A stretch of DNA of 64,000 nucleotides from CAWFYI01 sp963820105 (GTDB lineage: Bacteria > Patescibacteriota > Saccharimonadia > Saccharimonadales > UBA4665): contig CAWFYI010000001.1 in the NCBI GenBank assembly GCA_963820105.1, positions 248,001 through 312,000 of the forward strand, in the 5' to 3' direction. The notes beneath the pieces are model-generated. The model was not told the origin of the DNA. It saw only the letters and a list, made by a program, of their open reading frames with translations, and searched no databases. Both the position numbers and the translations under genes were made by a program. Of the stretch, positions 9,285 to 16,752 are shown piece by piece (position 1 is the first letter of the stretch; each line of letters opens with the position of its first letter).

Positions 9285-9617
9285 GTGCCCGCGCGTCAAC
9301 GTTTTCGGGTAAGCTATTTAAGCGATCAGGATAGAGTAATAATCCGTTTTGAAACGGATCGTCGGTGGGTTGTGGAGTACGCCGTGCAACATGAAGCTTT
9401 GATTAACGGCCGTTGGCACAAGATTGTCAGGTATGACAATGCGCACGGTGAAGCCCACAAGCACGTTTTTTATCCTGACGGCTCCAAGAAACGTTTTGTT
9501 GTTAATGCAGTTAATCACAACCAAGCGTTCACCGATGGCTATGAAGCCATCAAAGCTAACTTTAAACAGTTGCGGGAACGATATATAATATTAACGAACG
9601 AAAGGAATCGGCCATGA
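9285..9617 (+). CDS. DUF7718-like protein, first gene of a two-gene module
   Basis: Encodes 110 residues from GTG, with AGGAG about 5 nt upstream (9271-9275). The core FRVSYLSDQDRVIIRFETD, then VVEYAVQHEALINGRWH and KIVRYDNAHGEAHKHVFYPDG, recalls the DUF7718 family, a compact beta-rich fold of unknown function; the VRYDxAHG motif is the clearest feature. The stop overlaps the next start as ATGA, so the two products are translationally coupled. This size and coupling also fit a toxin-antitoxin pair, but no toxin catalytic motif is visible. The inactive tgt frame reads into the 5' end of this gene. Confidence 0.75.
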   Translation: MPARQRFRVSYLSDQDRVIIRFETDRRWVVEYAVQHEALINGRWHKIVRYDNAHGEAHKHVFYPDGSKKRFVVNAVNHNQAFTDGYEAIKANFKQLRERYIILTNERNRP

Positions 9618-9862
9618 GTGAAGCATTTATCAAAAAGAACACCAGGTTGTTGAGTGAGTTCGACAAGTATTTGATTGATCATCCTGATCTGTGGGATAAG
9701 ATTCCTAATGGAGCACACGTGATCCTGACAGTGCAGGGCGATGAGAAGTTCAACACCCTTAGCATATCCATGGTCCGCGACCCTAAGCGCAAAAAGGTCG
9801 TTGAAGCCCACAAGACCGATCATCGCTGGAGCTTGCGACCGCTACAGCCGCAGGCCGCCTGA
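9614..9862 (+). CDS. Small DUF5647-like protein, copy 2
   Basis: Encodes 82 residues, 51 identical to the copy at 5754-6002. Conserved parts are EFDxYxxxHP, the IPNxA turn, GDxxFN and the basic tail RDPKRKKVxEAHKTDHRW. It overlaps the preceding gene by ATGA. The strong conservation of the C-terminal basic segment in two diverged copies suggests it is the functional part, perhaps binding nucleic acid or the partner protein (inference). The terminator at 10066-10095 lies about 200 nt downstream. Confidence 0.8.
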   Translation: MSEAFIKKNTRLLSEFDKYLIDHPDLWDKIPNGAHVILTVQGDEKFNTLSISMVRDPKRKKVVEAHKTDHRWSLRPLQPQAA

Positions 9863-9864
9863 TA

Positions 9865-10010
9865 CTATAACCACTCGGCGACGCCGCCGTGGTGGGAACA
9901 GGTACCCGTGGTAGGAGCAGGTGCCAAAGATATCCACAGTCTGACCACAGGCAATGCACAGATTTGGGTGAATCTTGTTGACATGCCCGTGGGGTAGGCA
10001 TATATTGGGT
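9865..10010 (-). pseudogene. Remnant of a small Cys/His-rich (DUF3761-like) gene broken by a 19-bp duplication
   Basis: On the minus strand one frame reads HVNKIHPNLCIACGQTVDIF then GTCSYHG, and after a frame change GTCSHHGGVAEWL and a stop at 9865. The last motif is typical of DUF3761-type proteins. The two GTCS(Y/H)HG pieces arise from a 19-bp tandem duplication (9888-9906 and 9907-9925, 3 differences), which shifts the frame by one. No start codon or full 5' end is visible; a TGA closes the frame near 10017. With no other gene between 9863 and 10112, this remnant accounts for most of that gap. Confidence 0.4.
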
Positions 10011-10065
10011 CTTAGTCACTGTGAGGTGACCAGCATTCAAAGCCTTCACCGGCCGAGATTGCGAC

Positions 10066-10095
10066 AAAAAGAAGCCCGTAAAAAGGCTTCTTTTT
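10066..10095. terminator. Bidirectional intrinsic terminator
   Basis: Perfect 11-bp stem (AAAAAGAAGCC at 10066-10076, GGCTTCTTTTT at 10085-10095) with an 8-nt loop and T or A runs on both sides. It separates the plus-strand DUF5647-like gene from the convergent CNNM gene. Confidence 0.85.
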
Positions 10096-10112
10096 GTTTT
10101 ATCCTGAGATTT

Positions 10113-11114
10113 TTATCGTTCGGCGTGGGCCTTCTGGCGGTCCGTTTCGTCTTCGATCTCGTGGCCGACGATTTCCTCCAGCAGATCCTCGATTGTGACG
10201 ATGCCGATTATCAGATCATCCTTTTCTATCGGAATCAGGTGCGTGCCGGCCGAGATGAACTTGCGGAACATAGTGTCCAGCGCCGTCATCGAGCCCACCA
10301 GCTGGACCGGGTGCAAGGGCATGTCGTCCACGTTGAAGTCATGGCCGTCGAAGTCCACGTCGATCAGGTCCTTCATCAGCAGTATGCCGTAGCACTTGGT
10401 CAAGGTCTTATTAAATATCGGGATGCGGCTGTAAGCTTTCTCTTTGATCTCGTCAATCTTAACATCGTCCAGCGGTGTGCTCGGCGTCATCCAGTAGGTG
10501 TGCCGGATGTCGGTCATGATGTCGCGGACCCGTTTTTCACTGAGGGAGAGCGCGCCGCGCATGATCTCGATCTCATCGTCGTCCAGCTCGCTGGAGTTGT
10601 TCTCTAGGTGCTCGCTCACCAGCAGGCCCAGTTCCTTGCGGGTCTGCAGGGTCGAGCTCCGGTGCGGGAACAGCCAGTCCAGCAGGATCTGCAGGGGTTT
10701 GCTTATGACGTAGGTCACGGCGATGACGGCTTTGAGCAGGGGTGCGAACAAGCTGGACCAGGCCAGGGGATTCTTGGCGAACAGGGCCTGGGGTATGACT
10801 TCGCCGAAGACCACTATCAGCAGAGTGCTGACGGCGCCGGCCAGCCAGCCGTTCAGGCGTTGGTCCAGCACCAGCGAACAGGCCGAGACGGCCGCCACGT
10901 TGGACAGCAGTATGGCCGCCAGCGTCAGGTGGGTGTGGCGGCGCAGGGGCAGGACGCGTTTGGCCTGGCGGTTGCCCAGCTTGGCCTTGCGCTTCAAGTC
11001 CGCCAGGTCCAGCGACATCACGGCGATGTTCAGGCCGGAGAATACGGCCGAGGCCAGGACCAGTAAGAAAACTTCTAGTATCAGTAGTTCAGTGCCGATT
11101 CCCGGATGCATCAA
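10113..11114 (-). CDS. CNNM/CorC-HlyC family membrane protein (DUF21 plus CBS pair)
   Basis: Encodes 333 residues. The N-terminal DUF21 domain (about 1-190) has three to four membrane segments, including LLILEVFLLVLASAVFSGL and LLIVVFGEVIPQALF; the GEVIPQ motif belongs to the CNNM family of Mg2+/Na+ transporters. Two CBS domains follow (about 200-315: DIRHTYWMTPSTPLDDV, then IPIEKDDLIIGIVTIEDLLE), which bind adenine nucleotides and gate transport. The acidic tail is short; a CorC transporter domain is not evident, so this is a short form. A likely promoter (TTGCTT, 18 nt, TACAAT) lies upstream. Role: divalent cation homeostasis (family knowledge). Confidence 0.88.
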   Translation of the reverse strand: MMHPGIGTELLILEVFLLVLASAVFSGLNIAVMSLDLADLKRKAKLGNRQAKRVLPLRRHTHLTLAAILLSNVAAVSACSLVLDQRLNGWLAGAVSTLLIVVFGEVIPQALFAKNPLAWSSLFAPLLKAVIAVTYVISKPLQILLDWLFPHRSSTLQTRKELGLLVSEHLENNSSELDDDEIEIMRGALSLSEKRVRDIMTDIRHTYWMTPSTPLDDVKIDEIKEKAYSRIPIFNKTLTKCYGILLMKDLIDVDFDGHDFNVDDMPLHPVQLVGSMTALDTMFRKFISAGTHLIPIEKDDLIIGIVTIEDLLEEIVGHEIEDETDRQKAHAER

Positions 11115-11268
11115 TGACCTGCCTTGTTTGTTGGAGACGGCGCTTTAAGCATTATCACGTACATTGTATCGGCAAAGGCTCAGCTAAAGCAAACCGGCCT
11201 GACTAACAGAGGTGCAAGGTGTGATAAATCCCACTTGCATTTCGTTCGCGGCAGGCATATCCTGAATA

Positions 11269-11320
11269 TTAGGAAGTGTGAGGCTTCCTAACTGACCCGG
11301 GCGCATTTCGTCCCGGGTCA
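11269..11320. terminator. Two adjacent perfect hairpins downstream of fur
   Basis: Hairpin 1: TTAGGAAG / CTTCCTAA with a 7-nt loop (11269-11291). Hairpin 2: TGACCCGGG / CCCGGGTCA with a 10-nt loop (11293-11320). They lie 8 nt beyond the fur stop on the minus strand and before the CNNM promoter. Neither is followed by a strong T run, so termination efficiency is uncertain; they may protect the fur 3' end. Confidence 0.6.
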
Positions 11321-11327
11321 TTAGGTT

Positions 11328-11768
11328 TTAAGAGGCCTTCTTGGCCGGTTCTTGCCGGCAATCAGCGCAAAGGCCTTGGATCTCCATCTGATGGTCCTTC
11401 ATCTTGAAGCGTTCCCTGGCGGCCAGCAGGCGCAGGCGTTCTTCAAGAATGCGGTCTTCGGACAGAGGAACGGTCCGGCCGCATCTCTGGCAAGTGAGGT
11501 GGTGATGATGGTGGTGGAAGGCGTCGCTGAGCTCCAGCTTGTACTTCCAGCCAATCTGCAACCTTTGGACGATGCCGAGCTTTTCGAACAGAGTGATTGC
11601 GCGGTAGACGCTGGCGCGGTCGGCTTTGTTTTGGCAGGCCGTGACGACCTCGCGCATGGTCTGCGGCTCTTTATCCTGCAAGACTTTGAAGACCACCAAG
11701 CGCGCTTTGGTCAGGCTCTGTCCGTGTTTCTTCAGGGTGGTTTTGAACTGTTCCAGGGGGTCTGCCAT
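11328..11768 (-). CDS. Fur family metal-responsive repressor
   Basis: Encodes 146 residues from ATG at 11768; an upstream ATG in frame is rejected because the TATAAT -10 box (11775-11780) lies only 6 nt before 11768. The N-terminal winged helix includes LTKARLVVFKVL and the recognition helix ADRASVYRAITLFEKLGIV. The dimerisation/metal part has FHHHHHHLTCQRCG and a C-terminal CADC pair, i.e. two CxxC zinc sites as in Zur/Fur/PerR. The His run is native, as in other Fur proteins. It is divergent from a ZIP transporter gene with a shared promoter region, so regulation of metal uptake (zinc is most likely) is inferred; Fur against Zur cannot be decided from sequence alone. Confidence 0.9.
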   Translation of the reverse strand: MADPLEQFKTTLKKHGQSLTKARLVVFKVLQDKEPQTMREVVTACQNKADRASVYRAITLFEKLGIVQRLQIGWKYKLELSDAFHHHHHHLTCQRCGRTVPLSEDRILEERLRLLAARERFKMKDHQMEIQGLCADCRQEPAKKAS

Positions 11769-11774
11769 AGTGCA

Positions 11775-11828
11775 ATTATACTTCGTATTGCGACAAATTT
11801 GCAAATATTCCGGGCCGCAGTGTAGACT
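11775..11828. promoter_or_regulatory. Bidirectional fur/zip promoter with shared -35 and palindromic operator candidate
   Basis: The self-complementary hexamer TTGCAA (11799-11804) serves as -35 in both directions. Leftward it lies 18 nt from TATAAT (11775-11780); rightward it lies 18 nt from TAGACT (11823-11828). Both -10 boxes are 6 nt from their ATG. The hexamer is the centre of the perfect palindrome ATTTGCAAAT (11797-11806), also within TTGC-N9-GCAA (11788-11804). A Fur dimer here would block both promoters at once. Confidence 0.7.
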
Positions 11829-11834
11829 CGGCTC

Positions 11835-12560
11835 ATGATTGTTTTTCTTCTGACACTGGCCGCCTCGGCCGCGGCGCTGATTGGCGGCTATACCGCTCTA
11901 CGCAGCCAGAAGTGGCTGAATCTGGCGTTGGCGCTGACCGCCGGGCTGGTGCTGGGGTTAGTGATGTTCGACCTATTGCCGGAGATCTTCGACATCGTCC
12001 AATCACAAAAACTTGATCCGGTCTGGCCGATGATCGCCATGACCGCCGGCTTCCTAACGTTCCATCTGTTCGAGAAATTCATCCCCTTGCACGAAACGAG
12101 CGAATCGCAGTACGGCCCGCACCAACATCCGCGGCTGGGCGTGGCCAGGGCGGTAGCGCTAAGCGGACACAGTTTCATGGACGGGCTCAGCATCGGCGTG
12201 GCGTTCCAGGTAAGTACGGCTGTGGGCCTGGCCGTGGCGCTGGCCGTCATCGGACACCGTTTCGCCGACGGCTTTGATACCACGACCTTCATGATTTATC
12301 ATCGGAACAAGCTGAGGCACATCAAAAGGTGGCTGGGCGTGGTCGTTATTATGCCGGTAGCCGGCGGTCTGGCCAGCCTGACCTTCACGCTGCCAGAGAC
12401 CGTCCTAGCCATATACCTGGGCTTTTTCGCCGGGCTTATCCTTTACATCAGCGCCAGCAACCTTCTGCCGCAGGCCCATGCCGCCACTTCGTCCAACAGG
12501 GGCGTGGCCCTGACCTTCGCAGGGGTGGTATTTATGTTCATAGTCACGCGCTTTGTCTGA
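11835..12560 (+). CDS. ZIP family divalent metal transporter
   Basis: Encodes 241 residues with about eight hydrophobic segments. The two metal-site helices of the ZIP family are visible: HSFMDGLSIGVAF (about residue 111) and GHRFADGFDTTTFM (about 141), matching the HNxxDG and HEIPHE positions with the second changed to HRFAD. The cytoplasmic loop HETSESQYGPHQHP is His-rich, as expected for ZIP proteins. The transporter would import Zn2+, Mn2+ or Fe2+ across the cytoplasmic membrane. Head-to-head location with fur and the shared operator support repression under metal-replete conditions. Confidence 0.85.
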   Translation: MIVFLLTLAASAAALIGGYTALRSQKWLNLALALTAGLVLGLVMFDLLPEIFDIVQSQKLDPVWPMIAMTAGFLTFHLFEKFIPLHETSESQYGPHQHPRLGVARAVALSGHSFMDGLSIGVAFQVSTAVGLAVALAVIGHRFADGFDTTTFMIYHRNKLRHIKRWLGVVVIMPVAGGLASLTFTLPETVLAIYLGFFAGLILYISASNLLPQAHAATSSNRGVALTFAGVVFMFIVTRFV

Positions 12561-12645
12561 TAGCATAGTAGGTGATATACTAAGCCTGCTCCTATAAAAA
12601 TAAATACAGCGAACAAAAACAAAAACAGGTTAAAATAGGTCTCCT

Positions 12646-13398
12646 ATGGCCTCATCCCCACTCGACAGCAAGACGGTGCGTCCCGGTAGCCTGGGCACCT
12701 ATTCGTATTATCATTCGCGCCGCCGGCCGGACAAGCCGCAGACGCCGTTCATCGCCGCCACTTGGCTCAGACTGATACCGCGCAAGCTGGTAGTAGCCGC
12801 GGTACTGATCGCGGCCGTGGCCGCGCTGCCGTTGCTCAGGAGCGACAGCACGCCTAAAAAGGCAGTCGCCAGCCAGTCCAAGCCCCCATCCGTATCTAAA
12901 TCACAGAAATCACCGTCGCCTGCGCTGCCTTCAGCCGCCGCCGTAGCCACCGCACCGGCCAAGACCGCCGATGCGTGCGCCGGCAATACATTGGCCAAAC
13001 TGGCTCTGGTCAGCATTGGCCAGCGCCATCTGTGGGCTTGCCAGCAGGGAAAGACCGTCTATGATTCACCCGTGATTACCGGTATGAGCGCCTATGCCGC
13101 CACGGTTACGCCCGTGGGTACCTACCACATATACGGCAAACAGACTCACACGGTGCTTGCCGGTTCCGACGTCACCGGCAGCTGGAACGACCCCGTTTCC
13201 TACTGGATGCCCTTCCTGAGCAACCAGTACGGCATCTACGGTTTCCATGACGCCACCTGGCGCTCCAACAGCGCCTTCGGCAATGTCAGCCCCGATTCTT
13301 CCGACGCTTCGCACGGCTGCGTCGAACTGCCGCTGGCCGCCTCGGCCTGGTTATATAACTGGGCGCCTGCCGGCACCACTGTGGCGATCAAGAGCTAG
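12646..13398 (+). CDS. Membrane-anchored L,D-transpeptidase (YkuD domain)
   Basis: Encodes 250 residues: a cytoplasmic tail of about 45, a membrane segment (KLVVAAVLIAAVAALPLL, about 46-63), a Pro/Ser/Lys linker (70-105) and a YkuD domain (about 120-250). The catalytic signature is SHGCVELP near residue 225, with the upstream His in GFHDATWR. These enzymes make 3-3 cross-links in peptidoglycan or attach proteins to it, outside the membrane. A TAAAAT box about 9 nt before ATG is the likely -10. It stands alone between the ZIP transporter and rmuC. Confidence 0.88.
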   Translation: MASSPLDSKTVRPGSLGTYSYYHSRRRPDKPQTPFIAATWLRLIPRKLVVAAVLIAAVAALPLLRSDSTPKKAVASQSKPPSVSKSQKSPSPALPSAAAVATAPAKTADACAGNTLAKLALVSIGQRHLWACQQGKTVYDSPVITGMSAYAATVTPVGTYHIYGKQTHTVLAGSDVTGSWNDPVSYWMPFLSNQYGIYGFHDATWRSNSAFGNVSPDSSDASHGCVELPLAASAWLYNWAPAGTTVAIKS

Positions 13399-13423
13399 AC
13401 ACAGATAGCGTACAATAGTAGGT

Positions 13424-14482
13424 ATGCTGACAGCACTCATAGTTTTGGGGGTAATAGCTGTAATTCTGCTTGGCGCGGTGGTATTCCTATTGTTCCGGCG
13501 GCCGAAGACCGATAGCGACACAGCGCTGCTTCTGAAGGCCGACATGACAGAGCTTACCAAGGGCATGACCGAGCTGAAGGACGGCCTGCAGAAGCAGCTG
13601 TCTGAGCAGATGGGCCGCAGTAACAAGCAGATGTCCGCCCAGTTCCAGGCCAGCGCCAAGATTATCGCCGACGTCACGCGCAAACTTACGGAACTGGACA
13701 AGACCAACAAGAACGTCGGTGACATCGCCGGCGAACTGAAGACCCTGCAGAGCGTGTTGCAAAACCCCAAGCAGCGCGGCGTGATTGGCGAATATTATTT
13801 GAAGCAGATCCTTGATAACGTCCTGCCAGCCGGTACATTTGAACTGCAGTACAAGCTTGGCGAGGGCCTGGTGGTCGATGCCGTCATCAAACTGGACGAC
13901 AAGCTTCTGCCGCTGGACAGCAAGTTCCCGCTGGAAAACTACAACCGCCTTTTAGAGGCCAAGGATTCCGACAAACAGGCGCTGGAGCGTGCTTTCAAAG
14001 AGGACGTGAAGAAGCGGGTGGACGAAACGGCCAAGTACATCCGGCCGGGCAAGAACACGCTGGACCAGGCGCTGATGTTCATACCTAGCGAGGCGATTTA
14101 TTACGACCTGTTGGCTAACAAGGTCGGCGCCGGTGGCGTGAACACCAAGAACCTGATGCAGTACGCCGTGGGCAAGAAGGTCACCATCGTCGGCCCGAGT
14201 ACATTGAGCGCCATGCTGCAGACCATCGCGCAGGGCCTGCGCTCCATCGAGATTCACAAAGACACGGAGAAAATCCGCAAGAACATTGAACAGCTGAGCA
14301 AGCACCTGGTCGCGCACAACGGCTACATGATCAAGCTGGGCAACAGCCTGGGCACTACTGTCGGCCACTTCAACAACACCTACAAGGAACTCGGCAAGAT
14401 TGACCGCGACATCGTTAAGATCACCGACACCTCGCCCAACGTCGAACCCCAACTGCTCGACAAACCCCAGCTTGATGACTAA
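13424..14482 (+). CDS. rmuC: RmuC family protein
   Basis: Encodes 352 residues. One N-terminal membrane helix (3-24) is followed by a coiled coil (about 35-110) and the RmuC nuclease-like domain (about 115-310), with GVIGEYYLKQILDNVLP, DAVIKLDDKLLPLDSKFPLE and AMLQTIAQGLRSIEI. RmuC limits DNA inversions in E. coli and belongs to the PD-(D/E)XK-like fold; its exact action is unsettled. TACAAT lies 7 nt before ATG (13411-13416), so the message should be leaderless. The 3' end overlaps the convergent gene by 4 nt. Confidence 0.9.
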   Translation: MLTALIVLGVIAVILLGAVVFLLFRRPKTDSDTALLLKADMTELTKGMTELKDGLQKQLSEQMGRSNKQMSAQFQASAKIIADVTRKLTELDKTNKNVGDIAGELKTLQSVLQNPKQRGVIGEYYLKQILDNVLPAGTFELQYKLGEGLVVDAVIKLDDKLLPLDSKFPLENYNRLLEAKDSDKQALERAFKEDVKKRVDETAKYIRPGKNTLDQALMFIPSEAIYYDLLANKVGAGGVNTKNLMQYAVGKKVTIVGPSTLSAMLQTIAQGLRSIEIHKDTEKIRKNIEQLSKHLVAHNGYMIKLGNSLGTTVGHFNNTYKELGKIDRDIVKITDTSPNVEPQLLDKPQLDD

Positions 14483-14718
14483 GTCTGTAGGTTGAGCCCG
14501 ACGGCTTTGGCGGTCTGGTGATGCCACTTTTCGTGGCGATCCACTTTGTGCCCTAGTGCCAGCATTTCGTGGTGATAGGTTTCGGTCTGTTTGATGAAGG
14601 TATCCAGCAGGCCTATTACCGAGTCGAATCTTTTATCTACGGCTTCAAAGCGGCGATCTACGGCATCAAATCTACGTTCCATGTATTTGAATAATTTGTC
14701 GAACTGGTCGTCGCTCAT
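14479..14718 (-). CDS. Small coiled-coil protein
   Basis: Encodes 79 residues, predominantly helical, with heptad-like repeats RRFDAVDRRFEAVDKRFD near residues 15-32. The pattern occurs in many short bacterial coiled-coil proteins of unknown function and in phage or toxin-linked adaptors. Its stop overlaps the rmuC stop on the other strand. TAAAAT lies 6 nt before ATG. Function not assignable. Confidence 0.6.
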   Translation of the reverse strand: MSDDQFDKLFKYMERRFDAVDRRFEAVDKRFDSVIGLLDTFIKQTETYHHEMLALGHKVDRHEKWHHQTAKAVGLNLQT

Positions 14719-14787
14719 ATGAGTATTTTATTACAAACATGCTTGGACAGCTGTCGTAATTTTGTACGATTTAATCTATTTTAACGC

Positions 14788-15324
14788 TCAACCCAGGTGC
14801 TTCCTGGCCAGATGCAGGGCGGCTACCGTCTCGCTGTCGCGGATCCGGCCGCTGTCTATAGCGTCATAAACATCGTCAACAGGCATACTGAAACTCCTTT
14901 TTATGCCTTCTACCTCCTGCTCGTGCACGCCGGTCTGCTCCAATCCGGTGGCCAGGAAGACATGGCTTAGCTCCCGGCAGACGCCGTTATGAGCGTCCAT
15001 TTCGCCGATCTTCTGCCATTTTTTGGCGATCAGCCCAGTTTCTTCCTGAAGTTCGCGTTTGGCTGACTCCAGAGGATCCTGGCCTTCGGTGCCGCCGGCC
15101 GGAATCTCCAGGCTCATTTTCTCGATGCTGTAGCGGAAACATTCGATCATCCAGATCTTCTTATCCTCGTCGAGCGCCACTATGAAGACCGATGGCGGAA
15201 CTTCCACTACGGCATAGATGCCTTCATGTCCGTCCGGGTGGATTACCTTGTCCTCCCTGACTCTGATCCAGGGGTTCTGATAAGCAGTCCGCGTGGACAA
15301 TCTTTTCCAGGGATTCTTCATCAC
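14788..15324 (-). CDS. Nudix hydrolase, ADP-ribose pyrophosphatase-like
   Basis: Encodes 178 residues with a full Nudix box (GTEGQDPLESAKRELQEETG, about residues 77-96) and the upstream strand SLEIPAGG typical of the ADP-ribose diphosphatase subgroup. The reaction is hydrolysis of a nucleoside diphosphate linked to X, with Mg2+ bound by the box glutamates. It overlaps the glycosidase gene upstream by 4 nt, so the two are coupled and could share a sugar-nucleotide salvage role (inference). Confidence 0.88.
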   Translation of the reverse strand: MMKNPWKRLSTRTAYQNPWIRVREDKVIHPDGHEGIYAVVEVPPSVFIVALDEDKKIWMIECFRYSIEKMSLEIPAGGTEGQDPLESAKRELQEETGLIAKKWQKIGEMDAHNGVCRELSHVFLATGLEQTGVHEQEVEGIKRSFSMPVDDVYDAIDSGRIRDSETVAALHLARKHLG

Positions 15325-16664
15325 TTACTCTTCATTAAATCAATTGTCAGGGCGGCAGTCCAGGAGAAGTTCGCGGCGCCGGCCGGCTCGCCGGTGAGAG
15401 AATCGAAATATTCATTACAGCCGGATCCTTTGACCATGTCCAGGGTGCTTTTGGTAAGTTTTTCCGCCTGTTCCTTGAATCCATAGCGCTTCAAGCCGTC
15501 GATGATCAGCCAGTTCATGTTGACCCAGGCCGGGCCCTGCCAGTAGAGCTTGGGGTGGAACCATGGCGAATTGACGGCCACGCTGGGCACGGGGTAGGGC
15601 GGCCCGAACATCTGTTCGTTTTCCAGCAGTTCAACCAGTTTGCCGGCCCGTTCTTTGGATACCGTGCCGGCGTATAGCGGTAGCAGCGTGGCCACCGTAG
15701 GAATCTTCAGCAGGCGGTGGGTGATGAAATCCCGCGAATAGTATTGCTGCGAGTACGGGTCCCATAGTTGTTCCAGCGTCTTCTCGGTCTTCGTCATGTG
15801 TCTTTCCAGGTCGTCCGGCAAGTCTTCGCGCAGGCTCTTGGCTATGTGTTTCAGATGCGTGTTCGCCCGTATGAGTATGCAATTGAAAGACAGATCCTCG
15901 ATGGCGAAGATCGAGCGATTAAGGATCCTGTTGATGTCGTAGCCCTTGCGTCGCAGGCGCCGTTGGATGTCGAGCAGCGCCAGTGATTCGATGATGGAGA
16001 AGCGCTGGTCTATAGGTACCGACTTGGTGTCGCGCCGGAACAGGTTTATGACATGGTAGAAGCGGGTTTTCTGGATAATCCTTATCCATAATGGCAGTAT
16101 GTGTTCGTGCAGCTCGTTCATCCAGGGCGGCGTGTTGTCCAGACCGGTTTCCCAGGGGTGTATCTGCAATACCAATCCCTCGCCGTGCGGATCGCGCTCG
16201 TTATATAGCCATTCGTGATAAGCCAGCAGGGCGGGGTAGACCATGGCGTACCAACTGCGGCGCTCCGGCCAGGCCATCTTTGAACCCACCTGTACCACGG
16301 CCTCGGCCAGCATCGGCGGCTGGGTTATACCCGTGGTCATGACGTCGTTGGGCGCGTAAGGGTTGAGCCAGCTGCGCCAGAGGTTGCGGTCCGCCTTGTA
16401 CATGATTTCATCGCGGAAGATGATGTTCGGCAGCATGCCGTTGTGCCACTGGCCCCTTAGCAGACTGAGGATTTCGGCCTTGGCGCGCTCCACGTCCAAA
16501 TGCTTCAGGCCGATGGCGATGAAACAGCTGTCCCACAGCCACTGATGCGGATACATGCCGTGCGCCGGCTGGGTATAGTTGCCGCGGTCGTTCATTTCCA
16601 GGACTTCTTGAGCCTGCTTGAGCAGGTCGGGCGGTTTTTGTTCGGTGGCGTCTTTGTCTTGCAT
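15321..16664 (-). CDS. GH63-like glycoside hydrolase (mannosylglycerate hydrolase/trehalase-like)
   Basis: Encodes 447 residues with an (alpha/alpha)6 barrel pattern. Diagnostic segments are GMYPHQWLWDSCFIAIGL (about 37-54), GQWHNGMLPNIIF, HPWETGLDNTPPW (probable general acid Asp, about 170) and YWQGPAWVNMNWLIIDGL near the C-terminus. The family hydrolyses glucosyl or mannosyl bonds, such as mannosylglycerate, glucosylglycerate or trehalose; the substrate cannot be fixed from sequence. No signal peptide, so it is cytoplasmic and may use compatible solutes taken up from a host. A TATACT -10 box lies 8 nt before ATG (16673-16678). Confidence 0.8.
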   Translation of the reverse strand: MQDKDATEQKPPDLLKQAQEVLEMNDRGNYTQPAHGMYPHQWLWDSCFIAIGLKHLDVERAKAEILSLLRGQWHNGMLPNIIFRDEIMYKADRNLWRSWLNPYAPNDVMTTGITQPPMLAEAVVQVGSKMAWPERRSWYAMVYPALLAYHEWLYNERDPHGEGLVLQIHPWETGLDNTPPWMNELHEHILPLWIRIIQKTRFYHVINLFRRDTKSVPIDQRFSIIESLALLDIQRRLRRKGYDINRILNRSIFAIEDLSFNCILIRANTHLKHIAKSLREDLPDDLERHMTKTEKTLEQLWDPYSQQYYSRDFITHRLLKIPTVATLLPLYAGTVSKERAGKLVELLENEQMFGPPYPVPSVAVNSPWFHPKLYWQGPAWVNMNWLIIDGLKRYGFKEQAEKLTKSTLDMVKGSGCNEYFDSLTGEPAGAANFSWTAALTIDLMKSK

Positions 16665-16693
16665 ATGTTTAAAGTATAACCCGGTTCGGCCTG

Positions 16694-16744
16694 TTGCGGA
16701 TATGACATAGCCTCACCCCTGTTAAGGGCATGCCATATCCGCAA
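16694..16744. terminator. Long hairpin downstream of yajQ
   Basis: Perfect 11-bp arms, TTGCGGATATG (16694-16704) and CATATCCGCAA (16734-16744), with a 29-nt interior that can pair further (CCCTGTTAAGGG). It starts 9 nt after the yajQ stop on the minus strand. There is no T run, so it may stabilise a 3' end rather than stop transcription. Confidence 0.6.
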
Positions 16745-16752
16745 GATGCATG

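Noticed and set aside
9863..10112. tRNA, tmRNA or other stable RNA in this gap
   Set aside because: No cloverleaf or conserved RNA core could be traced; the gap holds a protein remnant and a terminator.
11500..11520. Six consecutive His codons in fur as a cloning tag or artefact
   Set aside because: They sit in the middle of the protein just before the first CxxC, where native Fur proteins often have a His run.
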